Origin: Pseudonocardia oceani
GTDB taxonomy: Bacteria; Actinomycetota; Actinomycetes; Mycobacteriales; Pseudonocardiaceae
Assembly (NCBI RefSeq): GCF_019263585.2
Contig: NZ_JADQDF010000001.1
Location: 6,020,501-6,084,500, forward strand
Length of the DNA: 64,000 bases
Direction of reading: 5' to 3'
This document shows positions 47,048 to 55,161 of this stretch, one piece after another. The notes below the pieces were generated by a model, which did no database searches, was not told the DNA's origin, and worked only from the letters and a program-made list of their open reading frames with translations. The position numbers were made by a program, and so were the translations under genes. Within the stretch, counting starts at the first letter, position 1. Each line of letters begins with the position of its first letter.

Positions 47048-49201
47048 TCAGCGGGCCCGCCGCTTCCAGTTGGAGAACCCGGCGGCCTCGGCGTCGGCGG
47101 TGCTGGTGAACCACACCCCGGCCTTCGTGCGGCCGTAGTAGGGGGAGTCGACGGTGTGGTAGAGCATCGAGTCGGCGTTGCCCTTCACCGTGTGCGACGG
47201 CGACGGCGACGCGCCGCCCTCGAGCGGCAGGGCCGAGCCGGGGAAGCGACCCGGCCTGACGGCGTCGCTCTGCGGCGCGGTCGGCGTCCCGCCCTGCGGT
47301 GCCGCCGACGTCCCGCTCCCGGATGCCGCCGGCGTCCCGAGCAGCCCCTGCGGGGTCGCGGGGACCTGCGGGGTGTGCGGGATGCGACCGCGGGTGTTCC
47401 ACGCGACGAACCCGGCCTGCTCGGCGTCCTGCGCGGTGCGGAACCACACCCCGGCCAGCGTCCGCTCGAAGTACGGGGAGGACGAGGTGTGGTAGCGGGA
47501 GGTGTCGGTGTTGCCCTTGATGCCGAAGGCCGGGTCGGGGGAGGTGCCGTCGGCGGCCGGGCGGAGGGAGCCGGGGCCGTAGGGGGCGTCCTGCTCGTCG
47601 GTGCCGCGCGTACCGGAGGTGGCCGTGACCGCTCCGGCTCCCGGGCCGGCGGCGGCGAGCGCCGCGCCGGAGGTGGAGCCGCCGGCGGTGTCCGGACCTG
47701 GGTCCGAGCCGGTGTCCGGGGTGGTGACGGCCGGGGTGACCGGCGCGCCCGATGCGGTGTCCGCCTCATCGGGCGAGGTCCCGGCACCGGTCGGGGACGC
47801 GGTGCCGGCTGCGGGCTCCGCCTCGGCCGGGGTTCCGGCGTCGGCGGGGGCCGGAGTTCCGGCCGTGGATCCGCCGCCTGCGGTGTCGCCGGTCGTCGGC
47901 TCCTCGGCGCCGGCGCCGGTGTCGGTCGGGGCGTCGGCGGTCGCGGTGGTGTCGGCCGTGGTCGGGTGGACCTCGGTGGTGTCCGGCGAGGTGTCGTCGC
48001 TGCGCGAGGCACCGGCGGCGAGGGCTCCGGCGCCGAGGCCGGCCGCGCCGACGGCGGCTGCGGTGCCGACACCGGCACCGGTGTCCGGGGACGAGCCGGT
48101 GCCGGAGGGGGTCGGGTCGGCGGGTGCCGTCGCGTCGGACTGCGGGGTGGTCACGGCCGTCTCGCTGGACGCCGTCTCGCTGGACGCCGTCTCGCTGGAC
48201 GCTGCGTCGCCCGCCGCCACGTCCGCGGTGGCGAGGCCGGCGTCGGTGGTGCCCGCTGCCGGGGTGGTGTCGGTCGCGTTCGTCGTGGCGCTGTTCGCGG
48301 AGGCGCTGTTCGCGGAGGCACTGTTCGCGGAGGCACTGTTCGCGGAGGCGTCGTCGGTCGGGGCGTCGTCGGTGGGCGCGTCCGCCGCGACCGCGTCCGT
48401 GGTGGTCGGGTGGACCTCAGTGGTGTCCGGCGAGGTGTCGTCGCTGCGCGCGGCACCGGCGGCGAGGGCTCCCGCGCCCAGACCGGCCGCGCCGACCGCG
48501 GCCGCGGTGCCCACCCCGGGACCGGTGTCGGTGTCGGTGTCGGTGTCGGTGGCGGGGTCAGCGGTGTCCGCCCCGGCCGGCTCCGTCGTCGCGCCGGCCG
48601 GGCCGTCCGCGGTCGGGAGGACCGTCGTGGCGTCGGCGTCCGCGCTCGCGGCGTCACGGGCCGGTCGCTTGATCAGCGACGTCGTCCCCGTGCCGCTCTC
48701 GTCCGGCGGCGGCACGATCGGGATGTCCGTGGTGGCCTCGGTGCCCGACAGGTCGATCTCGCGGGTCTCGTCGTCGGCCCCGACGCGCGGGATCTCCCGC
48801 GTGGTCTCGGTGTCGTCGCCCCGTGCCGCCGCCGCGGCGGCGAGGCCGGCCACTCCCAGACCTGCCGCTCCCAGACCTGCCGCCCCCAGCCCGGCGGCGC
48901 TCGCGGGCGCCTCGGGGCGGGATCGCGAGGTGTCGAGCATCGCCAGCGCCGGGTCGACGGGTGCGAACTGCTCGGTCACGGCGTCGTCCACGTGCGGGGC
49001 GGGCTCGTCGCGGACCGGCGCCGCGGCCGCCGCGGCGGGCGCCGCGTCCTCCCGCTCCGCACCCCGTGCGGCCGGGCGCCCGCGCTCCAGCGACCGCAGG
49101 CGCCGCGCCGCCGGCAGCACCAGGAGCAGCCACGCCAGCAGCACCCCGATCAGGAACGCCAGCAGGTACCAGAGCCAGGTCTGCCCGTAGAGCCAGGACA
49201 C
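47048..49201 (-). CDS. arfC: ArfC-like membrane protein with duplicated C-terminal domain
   Basis: A 717-residue protein. One membrane helix lies at residues 8-30, then about 520 residues of Ala/Thr/Asp/Gly low complexity with internal duplications (a Gly-Ala-Gly-Ala-Leu-Ala-Ala-Gly block twice, Ala-Ser-Ala-Asn-Ser and Ser-Ser-Glu-Thr-Ala tandems). Two copies of a 45-residue C-terminal domain follow (Ile-Lys-Gly-Asn-x-Asp-x-x-x-Tyr-His-x-x-x-Ser-Pro-Tyr ... Gly-Val-Trp-Phe). A Pro-Tyr-Gly-Pro-Gly-Ser-x-Arg-x-x-Ala-Asp-Gly block before copy 1 and the domain match my recollection of Mycobacterium tuberculosis ArfC (Rv0901, 174 residues, one copy). The GTG follows GGAGGA. Third gene of the arf operon. 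Confidence 0.75.
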   Translation of the reverse strand: MSWLYGQTWLWYLLAFLIGVLLAWLLLVLPAARRLRSLERGRPAARGAEREDAAPAAAAAAPVRDEPAPHVDDAVTEQFAPVDPALAMLDTSRSRPEAPASAAGLGAAGLGAAGLGVAGLAAAAAARGDDTETTREIPRVGADDETREIDLSGTEATTDIPIVPPPDESGTGTTSLIKRPARDAASADADATTVLPTADGPAGATTEPAGADTADPATDTDTDTDTGPGVGTAAAVGAAGLGAGALAAGAARSDDTSPDTTEVHPTTTDAVAADAPTDDAPTDDASANSASANSASANSASANSATTNATDTTPAAGTTDAGLATADVAAGDAASSETASSETASSETAVTTPQSDATAPADPTPSGTGSSPDTGAGVGTAAAVGAAGLGAGALAAGASRSDDTSPDTTEVHPTTADTTATADAPTDTGAGAEEPTTGDTAGGGSTAGTPAPADAGTPAEAEPAAGTASPTGAGTSPDEADTASGAPVTPAVTTPDTGSDPGPDTAGGSTSGAALAAAGPGAGAVTATSGTRGTDEQDAPYGPGSLRPAADGTSPDPAFGIKGNTDTSRYHTSSSPYFERTLAGVWFRTAQDAEQAGFVAWNTRGRIPHTPQVPATPQGLLGTPAASGSGTSAAPQGGTPTAPQSDAVRPGRFPGSALPLEGGASPSPSHTVKGNADSMLYHTVDSPYYGRTKAGVWFTSTADAEAAGFSNWKRRAR

Positions 49202-49239
49202 GGAGTTCCTCCAGGGAGTGCGGAGCGGTGGGCGGGCGG

Positions 49240-49398
49240 TCAGGCGGCGGCGCGGGCGGGCGGCGCCTGCCCGTGGGTGGCCTCGAGCTCGGCGACGCGG
49301 CGGCGCAGCGGGCGGGCCCAGAACAGCCACCCGGCGAGCACCCCGAGCGCCAGCGCGACGATCAGCCAGACCCAGATCTGGGCGAACAACCAGAGCAC
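49240..49398 (-). CDS. arfB: ArfB-like 52-residue membrane protein
   Basis: A GTG start at 49398 follows a strong GAGGAGGAG; the stop is TGA at 49240-49242. The product starts Leu-Trp-Leu-Phe-Ala-Gln-Ile-Trp-Val-Trp-Leu, has one membrane helix (residues 5-28), an Arg-Arg-Arg motif and a short tail. It lies 19 bases after arfA and 38 before arfC, all on one strand, the arfABC arrangement of M. tuberculosis, where ArfB is also about 50 residues. Its N-terminus resembles the ArfC N-terminus (Tyr-Gly-Gln-Thr-Trp-Leu-Trp), suggesting common origin. Easily missed because of its size. Confidence 0.8.
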   Translation of the reverse strand: MLWLFAQIWVWLIVALALGVLAGWLFWARPLRRRVAELEATHGQAPPARAAA

Positions 49399-49417
49399 GA
49401 CGGCTCCTCCTCGGGAT

Positions 49418-50623
49418 TCAGATGACGGTGATCTGCACGCGGCGCCCGGCGGCCTGCGCGACGGGCGAGTCGCCCTCGCCGAGCCCGCGGGCGACGATGT
49501 TCTCCGCGGGCACCCCGCCGGCCTCGAGCGCGTCGCGGACGGTGGCGGCGCGCTGGTCGGACAGCTCCTGCGCGGTGAGCCGGCCGTCGCCCGGGCCGGT
49601 GGCGACGAAGCCGTCGACCTGCAGCCGCGCGCCGGGGACCAGCGCCACCAGCTGCACGACGGCGTCGACGGTCGCGGCGCCGGTGGCCGTCAGCACCGGG
49701 CTGTTCGGCTCGAACGTGACCGGTGCGGCGCCGGTGAGGGAGTCCAGCGCGGTCTGCAGCTCGCGCCTGCCGGCGTCGTCGAGCTCGCCGGACGGGGCGG
49801 TGCCGCCGCCGTCGACGGTGAGCTGGTTGTCGACCGCGGAGCCGGGCAGCACCGCCGACAGCGCCTGGCCGGCGGCCTGCGCGGACGCCGAGTCGGGCGC
49901 GGTGCCGGTGAGCGTGAGCGTGTCGCCGTCGATCGACGCGGCGACGCCGTCGGTGGTGGCGCCGAGCAGCGCGGCGATCGTGCCGACGCTCGACGCCGTG
50001 ACGCCGGGCCGGGGGAGCGCGCCGGGGGTGACGGTGAGCTCGTCGACGACGGTGAGCCCGCCCGCCTGCTCCGTGGCCGCGGCGACGAGCGCGGTGCGCT
50101 CCTCCTCCGACCCCACGACGCCGGTCAGCACGATGTCCTCACCGCGCCGCGCGATGCCGAAGGGGCCGGTGGCCGCGGCACCGGGGCCGGCACCCGGACC
50201 CTCGCCACCCGGACCCTCGCCACCCGGACCCTCGCCGCTCGGACCCTGACCGCCGGGACCCCCGCCGCCCGGGTTCTCGGGGGCGCCGGGCACGGGGGCC
50301 GTCGCCACCCGCACGCCCGGGACGCCCCGGACGACGTCGACGGCGCGCTGCGCCTCGGGGCCCGACACGCCGGTGAGGAGGGCGTCGCGACCGCTGAACG
50401 TCACGCCGGCCCCGGTGATGCCCGCGGCGGCGAGCGACTCGGTGGCCGTGCGCGTCAGCCCGTCCTCGATCTGGGGGCGGGGCCACAGCAGCGTCAGACC
50501 GGCCAGGACGGTCGGCACGACCAGCGCGGCGGCGGCCAGCGGCAGCCAGGCGGGGCGATGACGGGATCGATCGGCAGAGGTCGCGTAGCCCACTGGCCCT
50601 CGCATTCCGGTTGCAGCGGTCAC
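49418..50623 (-). CDS. arfA: ArfA (OmpATb)-like protein: membrane anchor, BON-like repeats, OmpA domain
   Basis: A 401-residue protein. A membrane helix lies at about 25-46, then two or three BON-like modules (about 50-110, 150-205, 210-270), split by a Gly/Pro/Glu linker at 112-148. The OmpA peptidoglycan-type domain lies at about 285-401 (Gln-Val-Asp-Gly-Phe near 340; Leu-Ser-Asp-Gln-Arg-Ala-Ala-Thr-Val-Arg near 356; Gly-Arg-Arg-Val at the end). Thr-Leu-Thr-Gly-Thr-Ala-Pro and Leu-Thr-Gly-Ala-Ala-Pro-Val-Thr-Phe echo Rv0899. ArfA supports ammonia release and growth at acid pH in M. tuberculosis. GTG at 50623 or ATG at 50605. Confidence 0.8.
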   Translation of the reverse strand: MTAATGMRGPVGYATSADRSRHRPAWLPLAAAALVVPTVLAGLTLLWPRPQIEDGLTRTATESLAAAGITGAGVTFSGRDALLTGVSGPEAQRAVDVVRGVPGVRVATAPVPGAPENPGGGGPGGQGPSGEGPGGEGPGGEGPGAGPGAAATGPFGIARRGEDIVLTGVVGSEEERTALVAAATEQAGGLTVVDELTVTPGALPRPGVTASSVGTIAALLGATTDGVAASIDGDTLTLTGTAPDSASAQAAGQALSAVLPGSAVDNQLTVDGGGTAPSGELDDAGRRELQTALDSLTGAAPVTFEPNSPVLTATGAATVDAVVQLVALVPGARLQVDGFVATGPGDGRLTAQELSDQRAATVRDALEAGGVPAENIVARGLGEGDSPVAQAAGRRVQITVI

Positions 50624-50894
50624 TCACGGGCGTCATCGGGGAGGGCGGCAGGCGGCGCCCCCGACCCCGGCGGATGATCGACCATGATGATCACGGAACG
50701 GTGACGGGGGCGACACGGCTCGTCACCCCGTCGGGGCTGAGCGGCCAGCGGTCGGTGGGCGGAGACCGGCGGCGCCGCCCTGGCCCGGACGGTCGCCGCC
50801 GGGCCCGGCGTCCGGTGCATCCGGCGCCTTCCCTGAGCCCGGCCCCCGGATGCGAGGATCGGGGCGACAAGACCCGGCGACGAGGAGTGCTCAC
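50624..50894. other. Divergent intergenic region
   Basis: 271 bases between the arfA start (-) and the SDR start (+) presumably hold both promoters. No gene and no convincing -35/-10 pair were found; ATGATGATCACGG near 50689-50701 is the only AT-richer spot. Confidence 0.4.
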
Positions 50895-51653
50895 ATGACG
50901 GACGACCAGCGGGTGGCCATCGTGACCGGCGGCGCGCGCGGCCTGGGTGCCGCCACCGCCCTGCGCCTGGCGCGCGACGGCATGGCGGTCGGGGTGCTGG
51001 ACCTGGAGGAGTCGGCCGCGAAGAGCGCCATCGACGCCATCGAGGCCGAGGGCGGCCGGGCGCTGGCCGTCGGCGCCGACGTGGCCGACGCCGCCGCCGT
51101 CGAGGCCGCCGTCGCGCGGGTCGAGGCCGAGCTGGGCGCGCCGACCGTGCTGGTCAACAACGCCGGGATCACGCGCGACAACCTGCTGTTCAAGATGACC
51201 GAGGTCGACTGGGACTCCGTGATGGGCGTCCACCTGCGCGGCGCGTTCCTCATGTCGAAGGCCGTGCAGAAGCACATGGTGGCCGCGAAGTGGGGCCGCA
51301 TCGTGAACCTGTCGTCGACGTCCGCGCTGGGCAACCGCGGCCAGGCCAACTACGCCACCGCGAAGGCCGGCCTGCAGGGCTTCACCAAGACGCTCGCGAT
51401 CGAGCTGGGCAAGTTCGGCGTCACCGCCAACTGCATCGCGCCCGGATTCATCGTCAGCGACATGACCCGCGCGACGGCCGAGCGCATCGGCGAGGACTGG
51501 GAGACCTACGTCTCGGCACGCGCCGCGCAGATCCCCGTGGCCCGCGCCGGGGTGCCCGAGGACATCGCGCACACCGTCTCGTTCCTGGTCAGCGAGGGTG
51601 CCGGGTTCGTGTCGGGGCAGGTCATCTACGTCGCCGGCGGACCCAAGGCCTGA
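50895..51653 (+). CDS. Short-chain dehydrogenase/reductase, FabG-like
   Basis: A 252-residue classical SDR. Cofactor motif Thr-Gly-Gly-Ala-Arg-Gly-Leu-Gly is at residues 11-18, Asn-Asn-Ala-Gly near 92, catalytic Ser in Asn-Leu-Ser-Ser-Thr near 143, and Tyr-Ala-Thr-Ala-Lys near 155-159. Pro-Gly-Phe-Ile-Val-Ser-Asp-Met-Thr is the FabG-style loop. It resembles 3-oxoacyl-ACP/acyl-CoA reductases, but without a fatty-acid gene context the substrate is open. The ATG follows GAGGAG. Ten bases upstream of the DUF4032 gene. Confidence 0.9.
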   Translation: MTDDQRVAIVTGGARGLGAATALRLARDGMAVGVLDLEESAAKSAIDAIEAEGGRALAVGADVADAAAVEAAVARVEAELGAPTVLVNNAGITRDNLLFKMTEVDWDSVMGVHLRGAFLMSKAVQKHMVAAKWGRIVNLSSTSALGNRGQANYATAKAGLQGFTKTLAIELGKFGVTANCIAPGFIVSDMTRATAERIGEDWETYVSARAAQIPVARAGVPEDIAHTVSFLVSEGAGFVSGQVIYVAGGPKA

Positions 51654-51663
51654 CGGACCTCCG

Positions 51664-52896
51664 GTGCGCTTCATCTTCCGGCCCCCCGCCGCGCACGCGG
51701 CGGGGCTGCTGACACTGCCGTGGAGCACCCCGCTCGAGGAGTGGGACGACGAGCACCTGCTCGAGGTGGCGCAGCGCGGCATCTCGCGCCACGTCGTGCG
51801 GTTCGTCGAGGCCGACGGGATGGTCTACGCGCTCAAGGAGATCGACGAGCGACTCGCCCGGCGGGAGTACCGGCTGCTGGGCGAGCTCGAGTCGATGGGC
51901 ATGCCGGCCGTGTCGGTGCTCGGCATCTGCGTCGAGCGGGGCGACGACCAGGACGCCATCCTCGTCACCCGCTTCCTCGAGTACTCCATGTCCTACCGCT
52001 ACGTCTTCTCCCACGGCCACACGCACCAGCCGACCGACCAGTTGATCGACGCGATGGTCGAGCTGCTCGCCCGCCTGCACCTGGCCGGGCTGTTCTGGGG
52101 TGACTGCTCGCTGTCGAACACCCTGTTCCGCCCGGACGCGGGGAGCGTCGCGGCCTACCTGGTCGACGCCGAGACCGCCGAGCTGCACCCCTCGCTCACC
52201 GACGGCCAGCGCGGGTTCGACATCGACTACGCCGTCGAGCGCGTCGGCGGCGAGCTGCTCGACCTGCAGGCCGGCGGGCTGCTGCCCCCGGACGTCGACC
52301 CCATCACCGTGGCCGCCGAGCTCCCGCTGCGCTACCACGCTCTGTGGGACGAGCTCACCCGCGAGGAGCTGCTGCAGCCCGAGGAGCAGCGCTACCGCGT
52401 GGCCGAGCGGATCGACCGCCTCAACGAGCTCGGCTTCGACGTCGACGAGATCGAGCTGGTCACGACCGACGAGGGCGCGCGGCTCAAGGTCCACACGCGC
52501 GTCGCGGAGTCGGGCCGCCACCGGCACCGGCTCTTCACGCTCACCGGCCTGCAGGTCACCGAGAACCAGGCCCGCCGCCTGCTCAACGACGTCGTCAGCC
52601 ACCGCGCCTACCTGGAGCAGAAGGAGGGGCGCTCGCTGCCGGAGTCGGTGGCGGCCCACCGCTGGCGCTCGGAGGTCTACGACAAGGTGATGGCGATGGT
52701 CCCCGCCGACCTCTCCGACCGCCTCGCCCCCGCCGAGGTGTTCCACGAGATCCTGGAGCACCGGTGGTTCCTGTCGGAGGCGGCGGGGCGCGACGTGGGG
52801 ACCACGGCGGCGGCGAGGTCGTACGTGCAGAAGATCCTGCCGTCGACGCCGAAGACCCTGACGGTGCTTCCCGAGGGGCCCGGCAGCCCCAGCTGA
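51664..52896 (+). CDS. DUF4032 / lipopolysaccharide-kinase-like protein
   Basis: A 410-residue protein. The first 190 residues have a protein-kinase-like fold: Tyr-Ala-Leu-Lys-Glu near residue 59 (ATP-lysine), Leu-Leu-Ala-Arg-Leu-His-Leu-Ala-Gly near 137 and Gly-Asp-Cys-Ser-Leu-Ser-Asn near 149 (catalytic loop, Asp-x4-Asn), then Val-Asp-Ala-Glu-Thr near 170 (Asp-Phe-Gly equivalent). DUF4032 covers the remainder. The GTG lacks a clear ribosome site; the gene is probably co-transcribed with the SDR. A real kinase activity is untested. Confidence 0.8.
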   Translation: MRFIFRPPAAHAAGLLTLPWSTPLEEWDDEHLLEVAQRGISRHVVRFVEADGMVYALKEIDERLARREYRLLGELESMGMPAVSVLGICVERGDDQDAILVTRFLEYSMSYRYVFSHGHTHQPTDQLIDAMVELLARLHLAGLFWGDCSLSNTLFRPDAGSVAAYLVDAETAELHPSLTDGQRGFDIDYAVERVGGELLDLQAGGLLPPDVDPITVAAELPLRYHALWDELTREELLQPEEQRYRVAERIDRLNELGFDVDEIELVTTDEGARLKVHTRVAESGRHRHRLFTLTGLQVTENQARRLLNDVVSHRAYLEQKEGRSLPESVAAHRWRSEVYDKVMAMVPADLSDRLAPAEVFHEILEHRWFLSEAAGRDVGTTAAARSYVQKILPSTPKTLTVLPEGPGSPS

Positions 52897-52939
52897 TCGT
52901 TTGGGGCCGTGACGGCACGGTCCTGCTGATGGCCGTGGT

Positions 52940-53540
52940 GGTGCGGTCGGCGGCGATCAAGGGCTGATGGTGGCGGCATGATCGGCGCCCACCGCACCTC
53001 ACGGTGGCGGCGGCAGCGGTGAGGTGCGGTCGGCGGCGATCACCGCGCCCGCGGCCCCGGTGATCGTCGGGAATGTCACGCCACGGTCGGGCGGGGGACC
53101 GTGGTGGTGCGGTCCGGTGATCAGGTCGGGGTGATCAGCAGGAGTGTGACCTCACGGTCCTCTCGACGACCGCAGCGGTGCGGTTCCGGTGATCAAGGGC
53201 GGTGAGCCGCACCATCTGCCCTTGATCGGCGTCGGCCACACCTCACGGTGGTGCTGGCAGCGGTGAGGTGCGATCGGCGGCGATCACCGCCCCCGCGGCC
53301 CCGGTGATCGTCGGGAGTGCGCCGCCACGGTCGCGCGGGGGACCGTGGCGGCGCGGATCCGGTGATCAGGCCGTGGTGATCAGCAGGAGTGTGACCTCAC
53401 GGTCCTCCCGAGGACCGTGGCGGTGCGGTTCCGGTGATCAAGGGCGGTGGGTCGCACCCTCTGCCCTTGATCGGTGTCAGCCGCACCTCACGGTGGTGCT
53501 TGCAGCAGTGAGGTGCGGTCGGCGACGATCACCCCGCCTG
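52940..53540. repeat. Tandem ~245-bp palindrome-rich repeat array
   Basis: CCTCACGGTG recurs at 52997, 53241 and 53486 (244 and 245 bp apart): two full units, a third partial unit ending inside cydC, and a worn partial unit before the first. Each unit carries nested inverted repeats: CACCTCAC/GTGAGGTG, GATCACCG/CGGTGATC, CCACGGTC/GACCGTGG, and GATCAAGGGC/GCCCTTGATC (53191-53227, 53436-53472). No gene is credible here. Related blocks occur at 16969-17220. Confidence 0.9.
53436..53472 (-). terminator. Hairpin past cydC, possible terminator
   Basis: GATCAAGGGC (53436-53445) pairs perfectly with GCCCTTGATC (53463-53472), with an inner GGGT/ACCC pairing. It lies 15 bases after the cydC stop on the minus strand and is part of the repeat unit; a second copy is at 53191-53227. 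Confidence 0.45.
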
Positions 53541-55161
53541 ACCCACCCAGCTCCACCACCTCGTCCAACTCGTCCAGTCCGGCGGGATCGTGGGTGATCA
53601 GGACGACCGTCCGGCCGCGGGTGGCGTCCAGGACGTCGGCCAGCACCGCGTCGCGGGTCTCGGGGTCGAGGTGGGCGGCGGGTTCGTCGAGCACCAGGAC
53701 CCGGGGGTCGGCGAGCAGGGCGCGGGCCAGGGCGAGGCGGGTGCGCATGCCGCCGGAGAGCCGGTCGCCGTGCGGGCCGGTCTCGGCGTCGAGCCCGCCG
53801 GCCGGGGCGAGGGCGCCGGTGAGCCGGACGCGGTCCAGCACCGCCACCAGCTCGGCGTCCGTGGCACCGGGCCGGGCCAGGCGCAGGTTCTCGCGGACGG
53901 TCGAGTCGAACACGTGCGGGTCGGCGGGAACGCCGCCGATCGCGGTGCGCACGTCGTCGGCGTCCTGCGTGGTGACGTCGACGCCGTCGAGGTGCACGGT
54001 GCCGCCGTCGGGGTCGCGGAACCGGAACAGCACCGACGCCAGCGTCGACTTGCCCACTCCGCTCGGCCCGACGACGGCGACGCGCCGCCCGGGCGGGAGG
54101 TCGAGGTCGAGCCCGTCGAGCACCCACGGCTCGTCGGGGCCGTAGCGCACGCGCAGTTCGCGGATCCGCAGGCCGGGGAAGGCGAGCACGGGCGCGGTGG
54201 CACGGCGGGTCAGCGCCGGCGGCGTGTCGAGCACGTCGAACAGCCGGGCCCCGGCGGCCCGCAGGCCCCCGAGCCGGGCGGCGACCGCGGGCAGCGGTGC
54301 CACGATCTCGAACGCGGCCAGCGCCGTCAGCACCAGCACCGCCAGCCCGACGGTGCCCAGCTCGTCGACGGCGGCGACGCCCAGCAGCAGCGTGCCCCAC
54401 AGCGTCAGCCCCGCCACCAGCGCCGACGCCCCGGCGCCGAGCCCGAGCAGCGTCGCATCGCGACGGGCGACGCGGGTCAGTGCGGCGTCGGCGGCCTCGA
54501 CGCGCGCGACGGCGGCGTCCATCGCGCCGAACGCCTGCAGGTCGGGGGCGCCGTGCACGGCGTCGACGAGCGCCGTCGACAGCTCCGCCCGCGCCGCCGC
54601 CGCCCGCCGCCCCGGGCCGCGCCCGGCCGCCGCGGCGAGCAGCGGCACGGCCAGCCCGCCGAGCAGCAGGCCCGCGGCCAGCAGGACGCCGCCGGGCACC
54701 AGCACCGCCGTCGACAGCGCCACCACCCCGGCCCCGGTGACCAGCGCCGCCGCGGGCGGGGTGAGCCCGCGGACCAGCAGGTCCTGGGTGGCGTCGGTGT
54801 CGCCGACGAGCCGGGTCACGAGGTCGCCGGAGCGGAAGCGGCGCACGGGCTCGGTCGCGGCGAGCCGCTCGTAGACGCGCACGCGCACGTCGGCCAGGGT
54901 CCGCAGCGCGGCGTCGTGGGTGACGAGCCGCTCGAGGTAGCGCGCCACCCCACGCGTGACGCCGAGCGCCCGCGTCGCGACGACGGCGACGCTCAGCGCG
55001 GTGAGCGGGGGCTGTGCGGCGGCCGTCGCGATCAACCAGGCCGCGACGGCGAGCAGCGCCACCGCCGACGCCGTCGCGACCGCCCCGGCCAGCACGCCGA
55101 GCGCGAAGCGCGCCCCGCGCGGGCGGGCGAGGGCGATCATCCGGAGCAGCGGGTCGCTCAT
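53488..55161 (-). CDS. cydC: Heterodimeric ABC exporter subunit CydC
   Basis: A 557-residue protein. Six membrane helices (about residues 18-290) precede the nucleotide-binding domain: Walker A Gly-Pro-Ser-Gly-Val-Gly-Lys-Ser-Thr near 372, signature Leu-Ser-Gly-Gly-Met (usual Gln is Met) near 478, Walker B Val-Leu-Val-Leu-Asp-Glu-Pro near 498 and His in Ile-Thr-His-Asp near 532. With CydD it exports thiols/heme-related cargo needed for bd-oxidase assembly. The ATG overlaps the cydD stop. Its last dozen residues are encoded by the repeat array. Confidence 0.9.
   Translation of the reverse strand: MSDPLLRMIALARPRGARFALGVLAGAVATASAVALLAVAAWLIATAAAQPPLTALSVAVVATRALGVTRGVARYLERLVTHDAALRTLADVRVRVYERLAATEPVRRFRSGDLVTRLVGDTDATQDLLVRGLTPPAAALVTGAGVVALSTAVLVPGGVLLAAGLLLGGLAVPLLAAAAGRGPGRRAAAARAELSTALVDAVHGAPDLQAFGAMDAAVARVEAADAALTRVARRDATLLGLGAGASALVAGLTLWGTLLLGVAAVDELGTVGLAVLVLTALAAFEIVAPLPAVAARLGGLRAAGARLFDVLDTPPALTRRATAPVLAFPGLRIRELRVRYGPDEPWVLDGLDLDLPPGRRVAVVGPSGVGKSTLASVLFRFRDPDGGTVHLDGVDVTTQDADDVRTAIGGVPADPHVFDSTVRENLRLARPGATDAELVAVLDRVRLTGALAPAGGLDAETGPHGDRLSGGMRTRLALARALLADPRVLVLDEPAAHLDPETRDAVLADVLDATRGRTVVLITHDPAGLDELDEVVELGGSGGVIVADRTSLLQAPP

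Noticed and set aside
52940..53540. CRISPR array
   Set aside because: The unit length (245 bp), internal palindromes and lack of unique spacers rule it out.
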